Positions 48,958 through 60,079 of a stretch of DNA of 64,000 nt are shown piece after piece (the first letter of the stretch is position 1; the number at the start of each line of letters is the position of its first letter). Both the position numbers and the translations under genes were made by a program. Source of the DNA: Druceiella hillmani. Lineage: Eukaryota; Arthropoda; Insecta; Lepidoptera; Hepialidae. The notes beneath the pieces were generated by a model. The model was not told where the DNA came from. It did no database searches and saw only the letters and a program-made list of their open reading frames with translations. The stretch lies in contig JAYKKI010000027.1 of NCBI GenBank assembly GCA_039881145.1, positions 20,719,001-20,783,000 on the forward strand, given 5' to 3'.

Positions 48958-50350
48958 CTTCAACCTCATTACGAACAGTGGCCTAGCACTCAATGTTTCA
49001 TAGGATATTTTGTTTTCCTGGGGCAGCAATTGTTTCACGTCTCCAAGTTTAGCTGGTTTCTTAGCTAAATAATTATTTTTTGGTCTTTGACTTTTGGAAT
49101 GCCCGTGATGTTATTTTTGCTTACTTCTTGCTTGTACAGTGAGATTTGTTTTCCACTTCTTAGTAACTCTCTGAAAAATAATGTTTGCATCCTATTTTAA
49201 ATTTTAGAACTCCGCCTTTTTATTCTTGGTCATGCGTCTATTATCGGCATAATCGTCTTCATACTTCAGTACTTTGATCACATTCACTTTATCTTCTTTT
49301 TTATACTGTTACATGTTATATTCTACAAAATGTACCACAAATTATTTATTTGAAGCTTCCTTTACCATTGTTTTATGTTTTCCTGCATCATAAATCTTTT
49401 TAGACTTTATCTTTTTCCATTTTATTGAACCAAAATCTAAGTCTATTGGCATCATTTAATGTATGGGAAATGTAAAGTGAATAGTCACTGTTTTAAAAAC
49501 ACTGTATATGCAAAGTTATATCCTGATCAACAAAACAAAAACCTATTTTTATTTTGAGAAAAATAGTTGTCTCAAATAATCAATAAATTTTCCATAATGT
49601 CGGTTTTTTCCTCTCAAAATAATTATTTAAACAAGATATATTTTTATCAAGTCAATTTTTTTTGCATAGTGTTCGGAATATAAGAAAATATCAAACCGTT
49701 TTATTTTAAATGCCATGAATGTTAAACTTATGTAACTACAATTGATACTTATGGTATTCATCTACAACCTTGATAACTGGAAGTGGAAAATTTTTCATAA
49801 TTAAAGCACATCACGTTCAAAAAATTAATCAACCTTACTTCTATGAAGCTGCATCGTGACTAGTTCACATTCATTTACGTTATTGTTTAGGTTGGCAGCT
49901 TATATATCTACCATGATTTTTCTACAGATACTGTAGATTTCTTTGCGTGATTTTGCAAATGAGTACTCAAATGAAAATTAAATATTCTTCTAAATAGTTC
50001 AGATAAAATTACAGCACCTGAATTTTGTTCTTCGTAATTCTTATGTAACTTTGACATGCTTAATTCTGAATATAGGTACTTCTTTAACTTAGCATCTGAG
50101 TGTGTATAATGACGATGACTAGAAGTAATATTCCTCAAAAAATCTTATATGCCGTCTTCTATTAATTCAATCGTTTTTTTCGTTTTTCATGTTTACCTCT
50201 TAGATCTTTTACTTCTGTGATTTAAGACTGTTCTTACCCATCGTGTATGTTTTACGTTTAAAACTTTCTATGTCATCAAATCTCTTAGTTGTGCTTTTGC
50301 AGTAAGGACATTGGTTATCCCTATTTTTTGATTATGTATAGCGTCGTCTT
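48958..50350 (-). pseudogene. Decayed transposase-like protein relic (SHY..R / KKDTC-type insect family)
   Basis: The best part is the 76-codon minus frame at 49908-50138. ITSSHRHYTHSDAKLKKYL is followed by LSMSKLHKNYEEQN, FRRIFNFHLS and HAKKST. Multicopy insect proteins of presumed transposon origin have the same order: I.S.PS.ESHY.R...KKYL...LS..KLY..Y....., YR.IFN..FN..F..PKKDTC. The Cys of the final motif is lost. Upstream, IELIEDGI, a stop and DFLRNI keep the frame. At the far end (about 48970-49090) KPAKLGDVKQLLPQENKISY resembles the C-terminal tail with KK.DLL.LL..IP..H..FY. Several stops and frameshifts lie between. I know this family only as an uncharacterised, transposase-like group. 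Confidence 0.55.
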
Positions 50351-50369
50351 CATCGCACAAAATCAATTT

Positions 50370-51320
50370 TTCTGAAAACAATCAGGTTGCTTGTATTACT
50401 CATTGTTCAATATGAAGTAGAGAATTTCCATAAATTCATAACCAGTATTAAATCACTAGTAATGAACTCATTAAAATCATTTATACTTAATGCGTTTCTA
50501 TGTATATGCACATCTACTATTTTAATTTTAAATTTTTTAAAATTTTATTGTAATATTTTACGTGGTTCACCGTAACATACATAAACCAACAATTATGTGA
50601 GACGAAATTCACTTCAAGATACGCTTTGTTCACGAGACATCTAGAATTATATGTACAAATAATACTAATACCACTTTTCGGGCCAGTACTTTTCCGGATA
50701 TATTTTTAATTTGAAAAATATTTTTTTTAGAAATACCTCAAGGAATTTGTATAACATGCTATTTATAATACACAATTTAAAATCATATTAAGTTTCTCGT
50801 TATACTATTTACTTGTCATTTCTTCGTTTGATACGAAATTGATTATTTCATGTCAGAATCAATATAATTAAGTTGATCATTAATACGTTATCCATAAATT
50901 TAGTTGTTTTAAAAAGAATATTTATTTCATTTATCACAAAAATAATGATTGTAAGTAATATTATGGCTGTGTTGCGACTTGTGAAATTACAGTGGGTTTA
51001 TGAATTTGCATGAAATATTTAAAAAAATAATAAAAAGTGTAATTCTGAAATAGCAATTTTAGGTATAGAATTTAAATACTAAAAAAACTAGCAAATTAAA
51101 AAAAATACCTGGAAGTTTTCTATTATGTATTATAAATTGGCGAATAAAATTGTTTTTGTTACCTATAACTTTTTCGCTACTTAACTATTATATTATTATT
51201 TGTAATATTGTTTTGTACTATTTACAGTAAATTTTAACAACTTGTAACTTAACAAAAAATGCCAAATGTAACTTATCAAAAAATACATAATTTCAGAAAT
51301 ATCTACAGCAAAATAAAATT
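50370..51320. other. AT-rich DNA, nothing recognised
   Basis: No supported feature. Confidence 0.4.
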
Positions 51321-51339
51321 TCGTACCATATGTCCTTAT

Positions 51340-51870
51340 CAATCGAAAGTTTTCCAATATCATCATCAATCGAATTTAATATTCTTATAACAAAACTTAA
51401 ATTGAATTACTTTCACCTTAATTTTATTTATTAAATAATATTTTCTAAATACTATGCCAATATCATCATTAATCGAATTTAATATACTTATAACAAAAAC
51501 ATTGTACCTTGGATTAAAATATTACTTCCGCCTTAATTTTATTTATTAAGTAATATTTTCTAAATACTATGCCATAACATGTAATATTTTCTAAATACTA
51601 TGCCAATATCATCATCATTCGAATTTAATATACTTATGACAAAAACATTGTACCTTGGATTGAAATATTACTTCCCCCTTAATTTTATTTATTAAGTAAT
51701 ATTTTCTAAATACCATGCCATAACATATAATATTTTCTAAATACTATGCTAATATCATCATCAACCGAATTTAATATACTTATAACAAAAACATTCTACA
51801 GTGGATTGAAATATTATTTCCTCCTTAATTTTATTTATTAAGTAATATTATCTAAATACTATGCCATAAC
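51340..51870. repeat. Tandem repeat, four units of ~107-145 bp
   Basis: Units share ATATCATCATCAATCGAATT or a close variant, an AATATACTTATAACAAAAAC box, AATTTTATTTATTAA(G/A)TAATA and TTTTCTAAATACTATGCCA. Unit length alternates because a 35-bp TTTTCTAAATACTATG segment is itself duplicated in the middle units. Confidence 0.9.
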
Positions 51871-51879
51871 ATCTAGAGG

Positions 51880-53280
51880 TATAGCAACTTGCTTATTTAG
51901 GTGTTGAGAGATGTATTTATGTCTCGATTTAGAAAAAAGCTAGTAACGATCAATATCATTACTGATATTCACGAATATTGAGAGAATAAAATAATTATAC
52001 GTGTATGTATATATTGATGTGTTTATACCTTATATAAGATAACGGTATCTTCAGCAATTTCTTTCAATTTGAGTATCATGAACATCATGAATCGTGTGCG
52101 ATGATAATATTTAGTATAGTTTATATATGTGAAATTGGCGTACATCATGTCACTAATGGCTATTTTGAAAGAAAGTCACATTTTTGAAAATATAAAAATA
52201 ATTTCCTTTACCTCCTCCGTAATATCATTTTATGTGTACGCCTCTTCTTTGGTTTAAGGGTGATTACTAATATCTTGAATATGATTTTGTCAGTCTCGAT
52301 TGAACGTACGGAATGATCATACTGATACGAATCGAGTGAATAAAATTATTGAGATGTAGTTTGTTAGTTTAAACCAGTTAAAACAGTTGATTTTTAAGTT
52401 TAATCACTTATCATGTTAACGATGAATATATCATAACAAAGGAATCTTTCTCATGGATATTATTCATTTATAATGGACTCTAATTCAGTGATACTTTTCG
52501 TAAACACAATCGTATCAGTGAGATGCTAATCAGTACATTTCTTCCATAATTCTGGAAACCGATTATTATAAATTACATACTGCAATTGTTTTGAGTAACA
52601 CAATACGCCACGCAGAGCAACTAACTTCTTTATAAATCATACTGTTAGGCGTGACATTCTTAAATTGCCTGATTTTTTAATTTATTTTTGCACTCGATTT
52701 TAATATTCTTTTCACTCATATACATATGCAAAATTAAAATAAAAAAAATTTCCGATAACTATACGAAAATAACATATTTTCTGATATCAGTTCAAAAATA
52801 ATTTTAAACAGAGGTATGTAAGACTTACGGTGTAATTTAAAAAAAAAATAACTTGCGAATGTAATTCATACAGACATTCGATGAAAACTCAATTAGTACT
52901 ACTTTTCATAAATACTTTGAAATTGTGAAATAAATCACACCAATAATAAAAACAAATGTCAAACAAATTAACTAGCATTTTAATATAAACAAAACGTAAA
53001 CACCATTTGCAATGTTTATGTTACTGACCTTAGTAAAACGGCAATGGTGTGCGGTTGTTATTTATAGTGGTTCCCTGTGTTGGAACCGCTAGCAAGGCGA
53101 CGCGGCGTGCTTGAAATTACATACAGCGTGTTTGAATTACAAACCACTTTAAAACTATTCCCGTGACTATCCTACTGAATTTTGTTAACTGAGTTTTCGT
53201 GTATGGTTAAGAAATACTATATGGTACTTGCGAATTGATTTAATGTCGATCGGTCAAATCCACCTTTTATAAGGTTGATG
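51880..53280. other. AT-rich DNA, nothing firmly recognised
   Basis: No gene or clear repeat. A slightly G+C-richer patch near 53060-53110 (GGAACCGCTAGCAAGGCGAC) has no identified partner. Confidence 0.4.
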
Positions 53281-53289
53281 GTCATGTGT

Positions 53290-53935
53290 TTGTAAATGCA
53301 GTACTAATTACGTTATTTATAGTTATTCGACCAATTGAACGTATGCTTAAAGACAAAAGTTGTGTACATTTACACGAGAAATGAGTTAAACTCGACCCCA
53401 AGGACTGTCTAATCTGTGTAAATGTTCCTGTACCGTACTGAGCATTTGGTATGAGTAGAAAAAATTTGCAAAAATTGTCAATAATCAAACTATATCTGAC
53501 GGTGAAGAACGCGACGCACTCTTTATACTCGATCGTGGAACATTATCGCGGTATTTAAAAAAATGTAAATATTTTTTTAAACACTCATAAATGATTAGTT
53601 AACTTGATGTCATTGGTATTCAATATTCAAGTTTGATAAACGGGTGGATAAATTAACAAATAAACGAGTAAGGCTAATTGAGTTCCGGACTGTGAATGAG
53701 TTTCGGACTGTAAGGTATAAAATCGCGAATGTCAGAAAATTACTTTTCACATTAACAATACAAAGCCATTGACAATTGCAATGACCGTTCATCAACGTGG
53801 TTACAAAGGAAGAAACCAGTAACAAAAGTTCCATAGGTACATTGAAAAAACGGCGACGGTAGCGGACATCAATATTCACCTGGAGAAATGAACGGAGACA
53901 AGCGTATGAGTGAGCAGAGGCCTCAGGGTTTCAAT
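53290..53935. repeat. Dispersed repeat R2-related, copy 4
   Basis: Same orientation as 18920-19690, with the shared TTACTTTTCACATTAACAATA and CGACGGTAGC blocks. It ends beside a (TA)n tract. Confidence 0.65.
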
Positions 53936-53944
53936 TTTGTTTAC

Positions 53945-53946
<2 letters not shown>

Positions 53947-54012
<66 letters not shown>
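53947..54012. repeat. (TA)n microsatellite
   Basis: Pure TA for about 60 bp, at the right edge of the preceding dispersed repeat. Confidence 0.95.
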
Positions 54013-54014
<2 letters not shown>

Positions 54015-54019
54015 AATAA

Positions 54020-56160
54020 ATCAAAATTGAAAATATCTTTCTAATTTTTGTTTTGAAGTTTAAATTAGACAATGGATGCAAGTAGCCATCAAATTGTGGC
54101 CATTCTCAGGGTGTTTTGATATTTTTTTCAGTTTTTTAGCAATAAGAAATATTAAACAATTTGTATTTTGTGCACACCAAAAACAGTTTAAATAATTATT
54201 TAGTTTTAAGTGCATAAGACTTAGTTGACCAAAAAAATGAGGAATTTAAATTTTAAACACAGAAACATAAGTTTCATGCAAAATTTACGAAGGTTAAAAA
54301 TATGCAAGTCATTTTTGATTCACAGTTTTGGATCAGAAAAGTTCATATCACTTTGAAGTTGTATTTCTTATAATTATTAATAAACTTCTGAATAAACAAA
54401 ATTAAAAAAATAGAATCGACTTCAATTACCGCCATCGAATAGGAAGCGCAATGTAAAGTATAAAGTAATAAAAACAACAGTACAGGACGGAACGACATGA
54501 TTATAGGGGAAACATTATTCTACTACAAACCTTGCAACTAAGAAACTTTTGTAGTACGACGTGAAGTCCGAATATAACATATATGTCAAATGTTGCTATT
54601 GCTAGAATTTTTTAGAAACGTTGCTAGTTCTCTTTCTGCTTCATGTACTTCTACATCCACATAAAAAAACCGATGAGTGTTACGTTTTACTTGGTGTCGA
54701 TTCCAATAATCTCTAGCGATTATAATAATTTAAAAATTTATTTGTGTTCGGAGAAGGTATTATACCGTAAAAGTTTCAACTTACATTCGGTCGTATTCGT
54801 GTTTTAATCGTTTTGTACTTTTTAGTGCGCTTCTTATTTGGTGGTTATTTGAAATGATTCGATTTTTTTGAAACTTTTATTTTTCCATTTTTAGTGTCTA
54901 TGATATCCTATGTTACCCAGAATGTCACGAACTTACGATGCACTTAATATTATATTATTTATTAAAATCGAAACAGATGTTTGCGGCAATGAAAGAACTT
55001 GTATATATTCATATATACCAAGGTATATACATGCCAACTTATATATCGCATATCCTCTTTTGGTCCCACCGTTGTCAGTATTTCAAGTCAACTTCCTACC
55101 TGTCTACTAATATCCTAATAAAGTTATGGATTCCTATTTATATGTGTGTACCTACCGAACTACCCCCTAATTTTTAATTACTTCATTCATTTGTTTATAT
55201 CTACACTTATTTATTACTATACTAAACAAATTTTCTTGAAAATGAAAATATAATGTGATTTCTTGCAATGTTTGAAAAAAAATGTTTCAAAAAATATACT
55301 GATAAAAGTGCATTTCTTTTTTGCGCATAAGTATCAGATTTAAATGTAAGATGGTTTAAAAAAATACTTGAACTAGTCAATGACAATTTGTGGCGTAAAT
55401 TAAAAAAAATTATGTTTATTTTAGTTGGTTTCATGTCGTATGCGGTAGAACAACTTGAGGGAAGAGAAATTTGGTAAAAGGGCAGGGTACTATATCTTTA
55501 TTTATCGCAATTACAACTCACTACTCGATATTGAGGAATCTATATATATATAACATAGTTTTAAGGAGACTGTGTATGTATGCACATGATTTAAAAACTA
55601 CTAGAAGAGTTTTATTTAAACTTCGAGTTTTAGAGACAAAATCCAGTATTGCCTTTATTTCATATCCACATATTTTTAACTGCCATACTTTTACTACTTT
55701 GCAAACATTTCCTAAATAAATAGGGATGGAAATGCTAATATACACAATAAATACAAGAGAAACAAATCTCTATGTGCTGAGGCAGAATATATTGAGAAAA
55801 AAATGCAGAAATAGTTTTAGTATACATAGCTAAATTGTTTTTGGTGTAATTAAATATAATTTTAAGTTTAAATTCTAGGTAAATACTCAAGTCATCACAT
55901 TTAAAATTATTGACCATTCCTCAAAATATACATTTAATCAACCAAAAATTAATTTCATGACAAATAAAATAATTATAAAATTTTAGAACAAAATTCCACA
56001 AAAGGGTCGCGTCGAATCAAAAAACTCAGCACAGAATTTGGCCTTGCTGGTTACGGGTCAGCTGCTAAATTAATTTTTCCCTTTGTCAGTGGCTTCATTC
56101 AGCTGGGACTATCCATTGAATTACTAAGGTCAAGTGAATGTATACAGTAGAATTTAAGAC
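54020..56160. other. AT-rich DNA, nothing firmly recognised
   Basis: Short open frames here overlap on both strands and have chance-like composition. No repeat partner was found. Confidence 0.4.
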
Positions 56161-56171
56161 TTTTTTCTTTA

Positions 56172-56212
56172 CCACGACCTAGGTTTCGTTGTGTTACAAC
56201 ATGTTCAGGTGG
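56172..56212 (-). ncRNA. Hammerhead ribozyme relic with core mutation G8 to C
   Basis: Same layout as the copy at 47007-47047: CCAC/GUGG stem I, stem II GUUGU/ACAAC with 3-nt loop, GAAA, CC-UA-GG stem III and GUC. However, the core reads CTGAACA rather than CTGAAGA, so the conserved G8 is C (position 56203). G8 is essential for catalysis and pairs with C3, so this copy should be inactive although its stems are the best paired of the set. It lies downstream of, and on the same strand as, the PLE coding relic. Confidence 0.8.
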
Positions 56213-56617
56213 GCTATTAGCAAAGATTAACTCTTAGGAACATCCAACAGCATTTATATGTTTCAAGTGCAATAGCGGAAGCCTGGTTTGTGTGGGTTTT
56301 CCCACTGTTAGTGAGTTTATTCTAGGGGAGCGGTGTAGGTTTTATTATATTTCCGAGAGTTATACGATATACCAGTATTTTAGTAAGGATAATAAATTCA
56401 ATTGTTGTTATTATATGAGGTTGCACAATGCAAATGTTCTGGTGTATGTAATAAAATTAAATGGAAGGTGTATGTAATAAAATTAATTTATTCTCGGTAA
56501 TATATTTATACAAAAGCACCCTTGCTTTTGGGAACCTTTGTTTATCTGGAAGTTAAAACAAGGTTGTACCACTAATTCAACATATCTCCGGTTTTATTTA
56601 TTCATATATTTATTTAT

Positions 56618-56668
56618 ATGTATTTATATATATATATATATATTAATATATATATATATATATATATG
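56618..56668. repeat. (TA)n microsatellite inside the PLE minus arm
   Basis: Two TA runs separated by TTAA. It lies within the ~400-bp segment that is absent from the opposite arm. Confidence 0.9.
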
Positions 56669-56791
56669 TTTTTTAAAATTTTTTATATTGGTTTATTTAT
56701 TTCCTTCTATTTTTTTTAATATACTTATATTTATGTGTGTATTTGGGCTGAAACAATACTACAGAATAAATGTTGTCTAATTATATAATGT

Positions 56792-57355
56792 CTAGAAGAT
56801 ATTAAGTATGGGTGATGATATTATATTTAGTTGTTCATTTAATATATTAACCTTGGCGTCTTTTTTATGTCTGTTTATTTCTAATGTTTCTAGGATATTA
56901 AGTTTATTACCTTTTGTATTTATTTGTAATATATAGGGGGCATTATCAGTATGAGGGTAATGGTTATTTTAAATGAGATGTTTAGTAAAGTGAGATGTGT
57001 CTGACTTGTTATTTCGCCAGCCGGTAATGTGTTCTTTATATCTTGTGGTAAAATCTCTTCCTGTGTGACCTATGTATACACTATTAGAGTCGGTACATTT
57101 AAGTTCATAGATACCACTCTTTCTATGTTTATCTATTTTTTCTTTATTATTAATAAGGGTTTTACCCAAGTTATTTAAAGTACTATAAGCACATGTATTA
57201 TTTATATTTTTATTATTAGTTAAGGGTTTTCCTAATTTGAGTGATACATTACCTATGTATGGGATAGATTTATAGTAAATATTATTATTATTTAGTGCGA
57301 CCGGGTATATTTCTTGTATTAGTATTGTTTTATAGTTTTTATTTCTTTCCGTAAA
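56792..57355 (-). pseudogene. Penelope-like element protein, C-terminal part with GIY-YIG endonuclease
   Basis: The minus frame is open from 57355 down to a TAA at 56969-56971 and, beyond it, continues in frame to TAG at 56792-56794. The linker has IPYIGNVSLKLGKPL and TCAYSTLNNLGKTL. The endonuclease follows: SGIYELKC (GIY), VYIGHTGRDF (YIG and Arg) and RYKEH (Glu), i.e. all hallmark residues. The second Cys of the usual C..C pair before YIG is missing. After the stop come HTDNAPYIL, INTKGNKLN, LETLEINRHK and LNEQLNIISSPILNIF, a typical PLE tail. PLEs use a reverse transcriptase plus this nuclease for target-primed integration. The reverse transcriptase part is absent, so the copy is 5'-truncated and dead. 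Confidence 0.85.
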
Positions 57356-57401
57356 TTAGGTTTTTCTAGAGCTTTAACCATCCCTCTAGAAAAACCTATT
57401 T

Positions 57402-57605
57402 AATCACTTTGCTAAACATCTCATTGAAAATAGCCATCACCCTCATACTGATAATGCCCTCTATATATTAGAAATAAATACAAAAGGTAATAAACTTAAT
57501 ATCCCGGAAACATTAGAAATAAACAGACATAAAGAAGACACCAAGGTTAGTATATTAAATGAACAACTAAATATAATATCATCACCCATACTTAATATCT
57601 TCTAG
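57402..57605 (+). pseudogene. Penelope-like element protein tail (opposite arm)
   Basis: The plus-strand frame reads NHFAKHLIENSHHPHTDNAL, then INTKGNKLNIPETLEINRHK, SILNEQLNIISSPILNIF and stop at 57603-57605. It is the same tail as in the minus arm, but here without the internal stop, since Glu replaces the TAA. It is joined directly to a CTAGAAAAACCTA segment that in the other arm lies upstream of the endonuclease. The GIY-YIG domain has therefore been deleted. Confidence 0.85.
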
Positions 57606-57759
57606 ATATAATATAATCAGACAACATTGATATAATAAAACCTACACCGCATTCCCTACAATAAACTCACTAACATAAACAGTGGGAAAACCCACACAGA
57701 CCATGCTTCCGCTATTGTACGTTGTTGGATGTTCCTAAGAGTTAATCTTTGCTAATAGC

Positions 57760-57794
57760 CCACCTGAAGATGTTACAATATAACGAAACCAAGG
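57760..57794 (+). ncRNA. Hammerhead ribozyme relic lacking the cleavage site
   Basis: CCAC, CTGAAGA (57764-57770), an extra U, stem II GUUA/UAAC, GAAA (57785-57788) and CC are present. The following CCAAGGTAAAG shows a ~6-bp deletion relative to CCTAGGTCGTGGTAAAG. This removes the GUC cleavage triplet and the 3' strand of stem I, so self-cleavage is impossible. Stem II differs from the other copies by paired changes that keep it base-paired. Confidence 0.8.
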
Positions 57795-57859
57795 TAAAGA
57801 ACTTAAAGAAAATAGAAATAATACTACATCACGTAATTTCGTTTAATTGTGAATAAGAA

Positions 57860-59090
57860 AAATTACCAATAAAGGTGTCTAAAGATTATTAAATTTGTAT
57901 TTTAGTGTTGAAATATTTATAAACTTTATACCTTTATTAAATATTTACATTCACATAAGGAAATTAATCCGTTAATTAAAAATGTTCTCATGCCATAATC
58001 ATAAAACATCAATAAACCATTATTTCTTTTTCTTGATTTTTTAGGACTTCTTATATATATTGGTAAGGTTTTGAGCTTTTGGGCTTTTAAAAAAGAACAA
58101 ACTTTTCACGAAACGTTAGTACCTTATTTATTAATGACACAAAGTTTTGAATTCTCACATTAATTTTCGATAGATTCCGTAACTTACACCATCTTTTCTG
58201 AAAGTTAGTTGTTACGTTTGATGTTTTATGTACTAAAATAGAAGCTTTCATTTGAATTAGTCCTAGATCTGCACCTCAGTTGTGCCTTGTATTGCCATAT
58301 TGGTTAAAATTAACAATATGAAAATTAGCAGGTTACGTATATATGTATTTTTAAAAATTCAAGCATGAATAATGTGTTTTTAATTTAAATTATTTTTATA
58401 CAGGTTTACATTGAAAGTAAAAATTGAAGTAAAAGATGTTAAAAATATAATTCGCCGAAATTGAATATAATTTATAATCACTTATTATAATTTCATTAAA
58501 TTTAAAATAATTTATAATTTCAACTCAGCCATTCATTGATATGAATATAATGTAATATCCATGTTTGTTCTTCTAAATTAATGACTAAGTATCTGAACTA
58601 ACCTATGCTAAATGAGACTATAAAAAAATTGGTCGAATGTGTCTTCAAGTCACAGGCTTCGTCGAAATGCAAAGCCTTCTTTAATACGAAGGGAAGACCG
58701 CCAGAGGTGTTGGTTGCTTCAGAATTGTAATTTCTTCAGATAAATGTAAAAATAAAGCTTTTATTCATTGCAACTTACCCCAAATTATGCAGATGAAAGC
58801 TCTTTATAGAATTTAGTGACAGAAAATAGTATCGTGTACTCTTTCTGTTTTTAGATTCCATGTTATGAAAATTAGGTCGAATTAACTTGATATCACTTTT
58901 CCCTCTAAATTATTATCGGTTATTTATAGTATAAGTCTTCTTCTAATAAATATCAGAAATCCTATTTTTATTCATAATAACTTTCCCTAAATGATGTAGA
59001 TTAAATTTTTATTGATAAAAAAGAAGAATGAAGTGAAAATTAATGAATAAAGTCGCGCCTTAACTAAGCAGCTCTGCACAAGATGGTTAT
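57860..59090. other. AT-rich DNA, weak internal duplication
   Basis: A degenerate ~200-bp duplication is suggested by TTTTATTCAT(T/A)... and TTACCCCAAATTATG versus TTTCCCTAAATGATG (about 58755-58800 and 58965-59010). No gene found. Confidence 0.4.
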
Positions 59091-59099
59091 AGTGTATGG

Positions 59100-59172
<73 letters not shown>
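59100..59172. repeat. (TA)n microsatellite
   Basis: Pure TA for about 70 bp, followed by a short (CA)n run near 59211-59225. Confidence 0.95.
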
Positions 59173-59173
<1 letters not shown>

Positions 59174-59594
59174 TGGGAACATACACACATTCATACAAAC
59201 ATGCAAAGACACACACACACACACAAACGTATTGTTTTTGTAATAGTTTTGTTGTTTTAGAATCGTGTGTTAATTTAATTTAATACATGGTTTTGAATAC
59301 TAATATTAATAAGTGTAATCGTTATTGTACGAATTTGATAATATATTTTAAAGAGTCGACACAATCAAGAATATGATCAGAAACACACACCCAAATTGTT
59401 TATTTAAGTTCTAAATACAAAATGGTAATTGTTTAGTGAGCGTTTTTTTTCTCACTTTAGATTTTAGTTTTTTTTATTTCTCATATAAGTATTCCCTACA
59501 TTTGTCACAATAAACTTGACATGTTTTACGACGTAATATGGAGTAAACTCACTGAAGTTGTTAATATATTTTTAAAATCTTGTGGTTACTATTC

Positions 59595-60075
59595 GGCAAG
59601 TTCGGCACGTTGTTTAATATTTATTGTCTATATTGTCGATAGAAATTGTCATAAGTAAATATTACTTAAAACAAGCTGGTGGTCTTGATATGTTGCCTAA
59701 TATTATCTGTAATGTTGTTAGGGATTTTCATAAGTAAATAGTAATTTAAACAAGCTGGTGGTCTTGACGCGATGCTTAATATTATCTGTAATGTTGTTAG
59801 AGATTTTCATAAGTAAATAGTAATTTCAACAAGCTGGTGGTCTGGACACGATGCTTAATATTGTCCGTAATGTTATTAGAGATTTTTATAAGTAAATATT
59901 GCTTTAAACAAGCTGGTGGTCGTGGCACGTTGTATAATATTATCTGTAATGTTGTTAGGGATTTTCATAAGTAAATAATACTTTAAACAAGCTAGTGGTC
60001 TTGGCACATTGCATAATATTGTCTGTAATATTGATATAGATTTTCATAAGTTAATAGTATATTGAACAAACGTCA
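59595..60075. repeat. ~80-bp tandem repeat, about six units
   Basis: CAAGCTGGTGGTC boxes recur at about 59672, 59752, 59831, 59910 and (variant) 59989. Each unit includes AATATT(A/G)TCTGTAATGTTGTT, GATTTTCATAAGTAAAT and a poorly conserved GGCACGTTG-like segment. Outer units are more divergent. Confidence 0.95.
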
Positions 60076-60079
60076 ATAA

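Larger units (their letters stand above)
56163..57850 (-). mobile_element. Penelope-like element copy, long inverted-repeat form
   Basis: Two arms face each other about an apex near 57378 (15-bp hairpin 57357-57371 / 57384-57398). The minus arm (56172-57355) has linker, GIY-YIG domain, C-terminal tail, 3' region and hammerhead core. The plus arm (57384-57850) repeats the C-terminal tail (57402-57605), 3' region and hammerhead but lacks ~360 bp with the GIY-YIG domain. The minus arm has ~400 extra bp (56351-56762) with a (TA)n tract. The right end finishes TTTAATTGT like the short foldbacks; the left end is truncated inside the terminal repeat. Inverted and tandem partial copies are a known feature of PLEs. 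Confidence 0.8.

Noticed and set aside
53610..53879. 89-codon minus-strand frame and the similar frame at 19503-19793
   Set aside because: Both lie in the same dispersed repeat, but the frames are not conserved in register beyond a short YRRR stretch.
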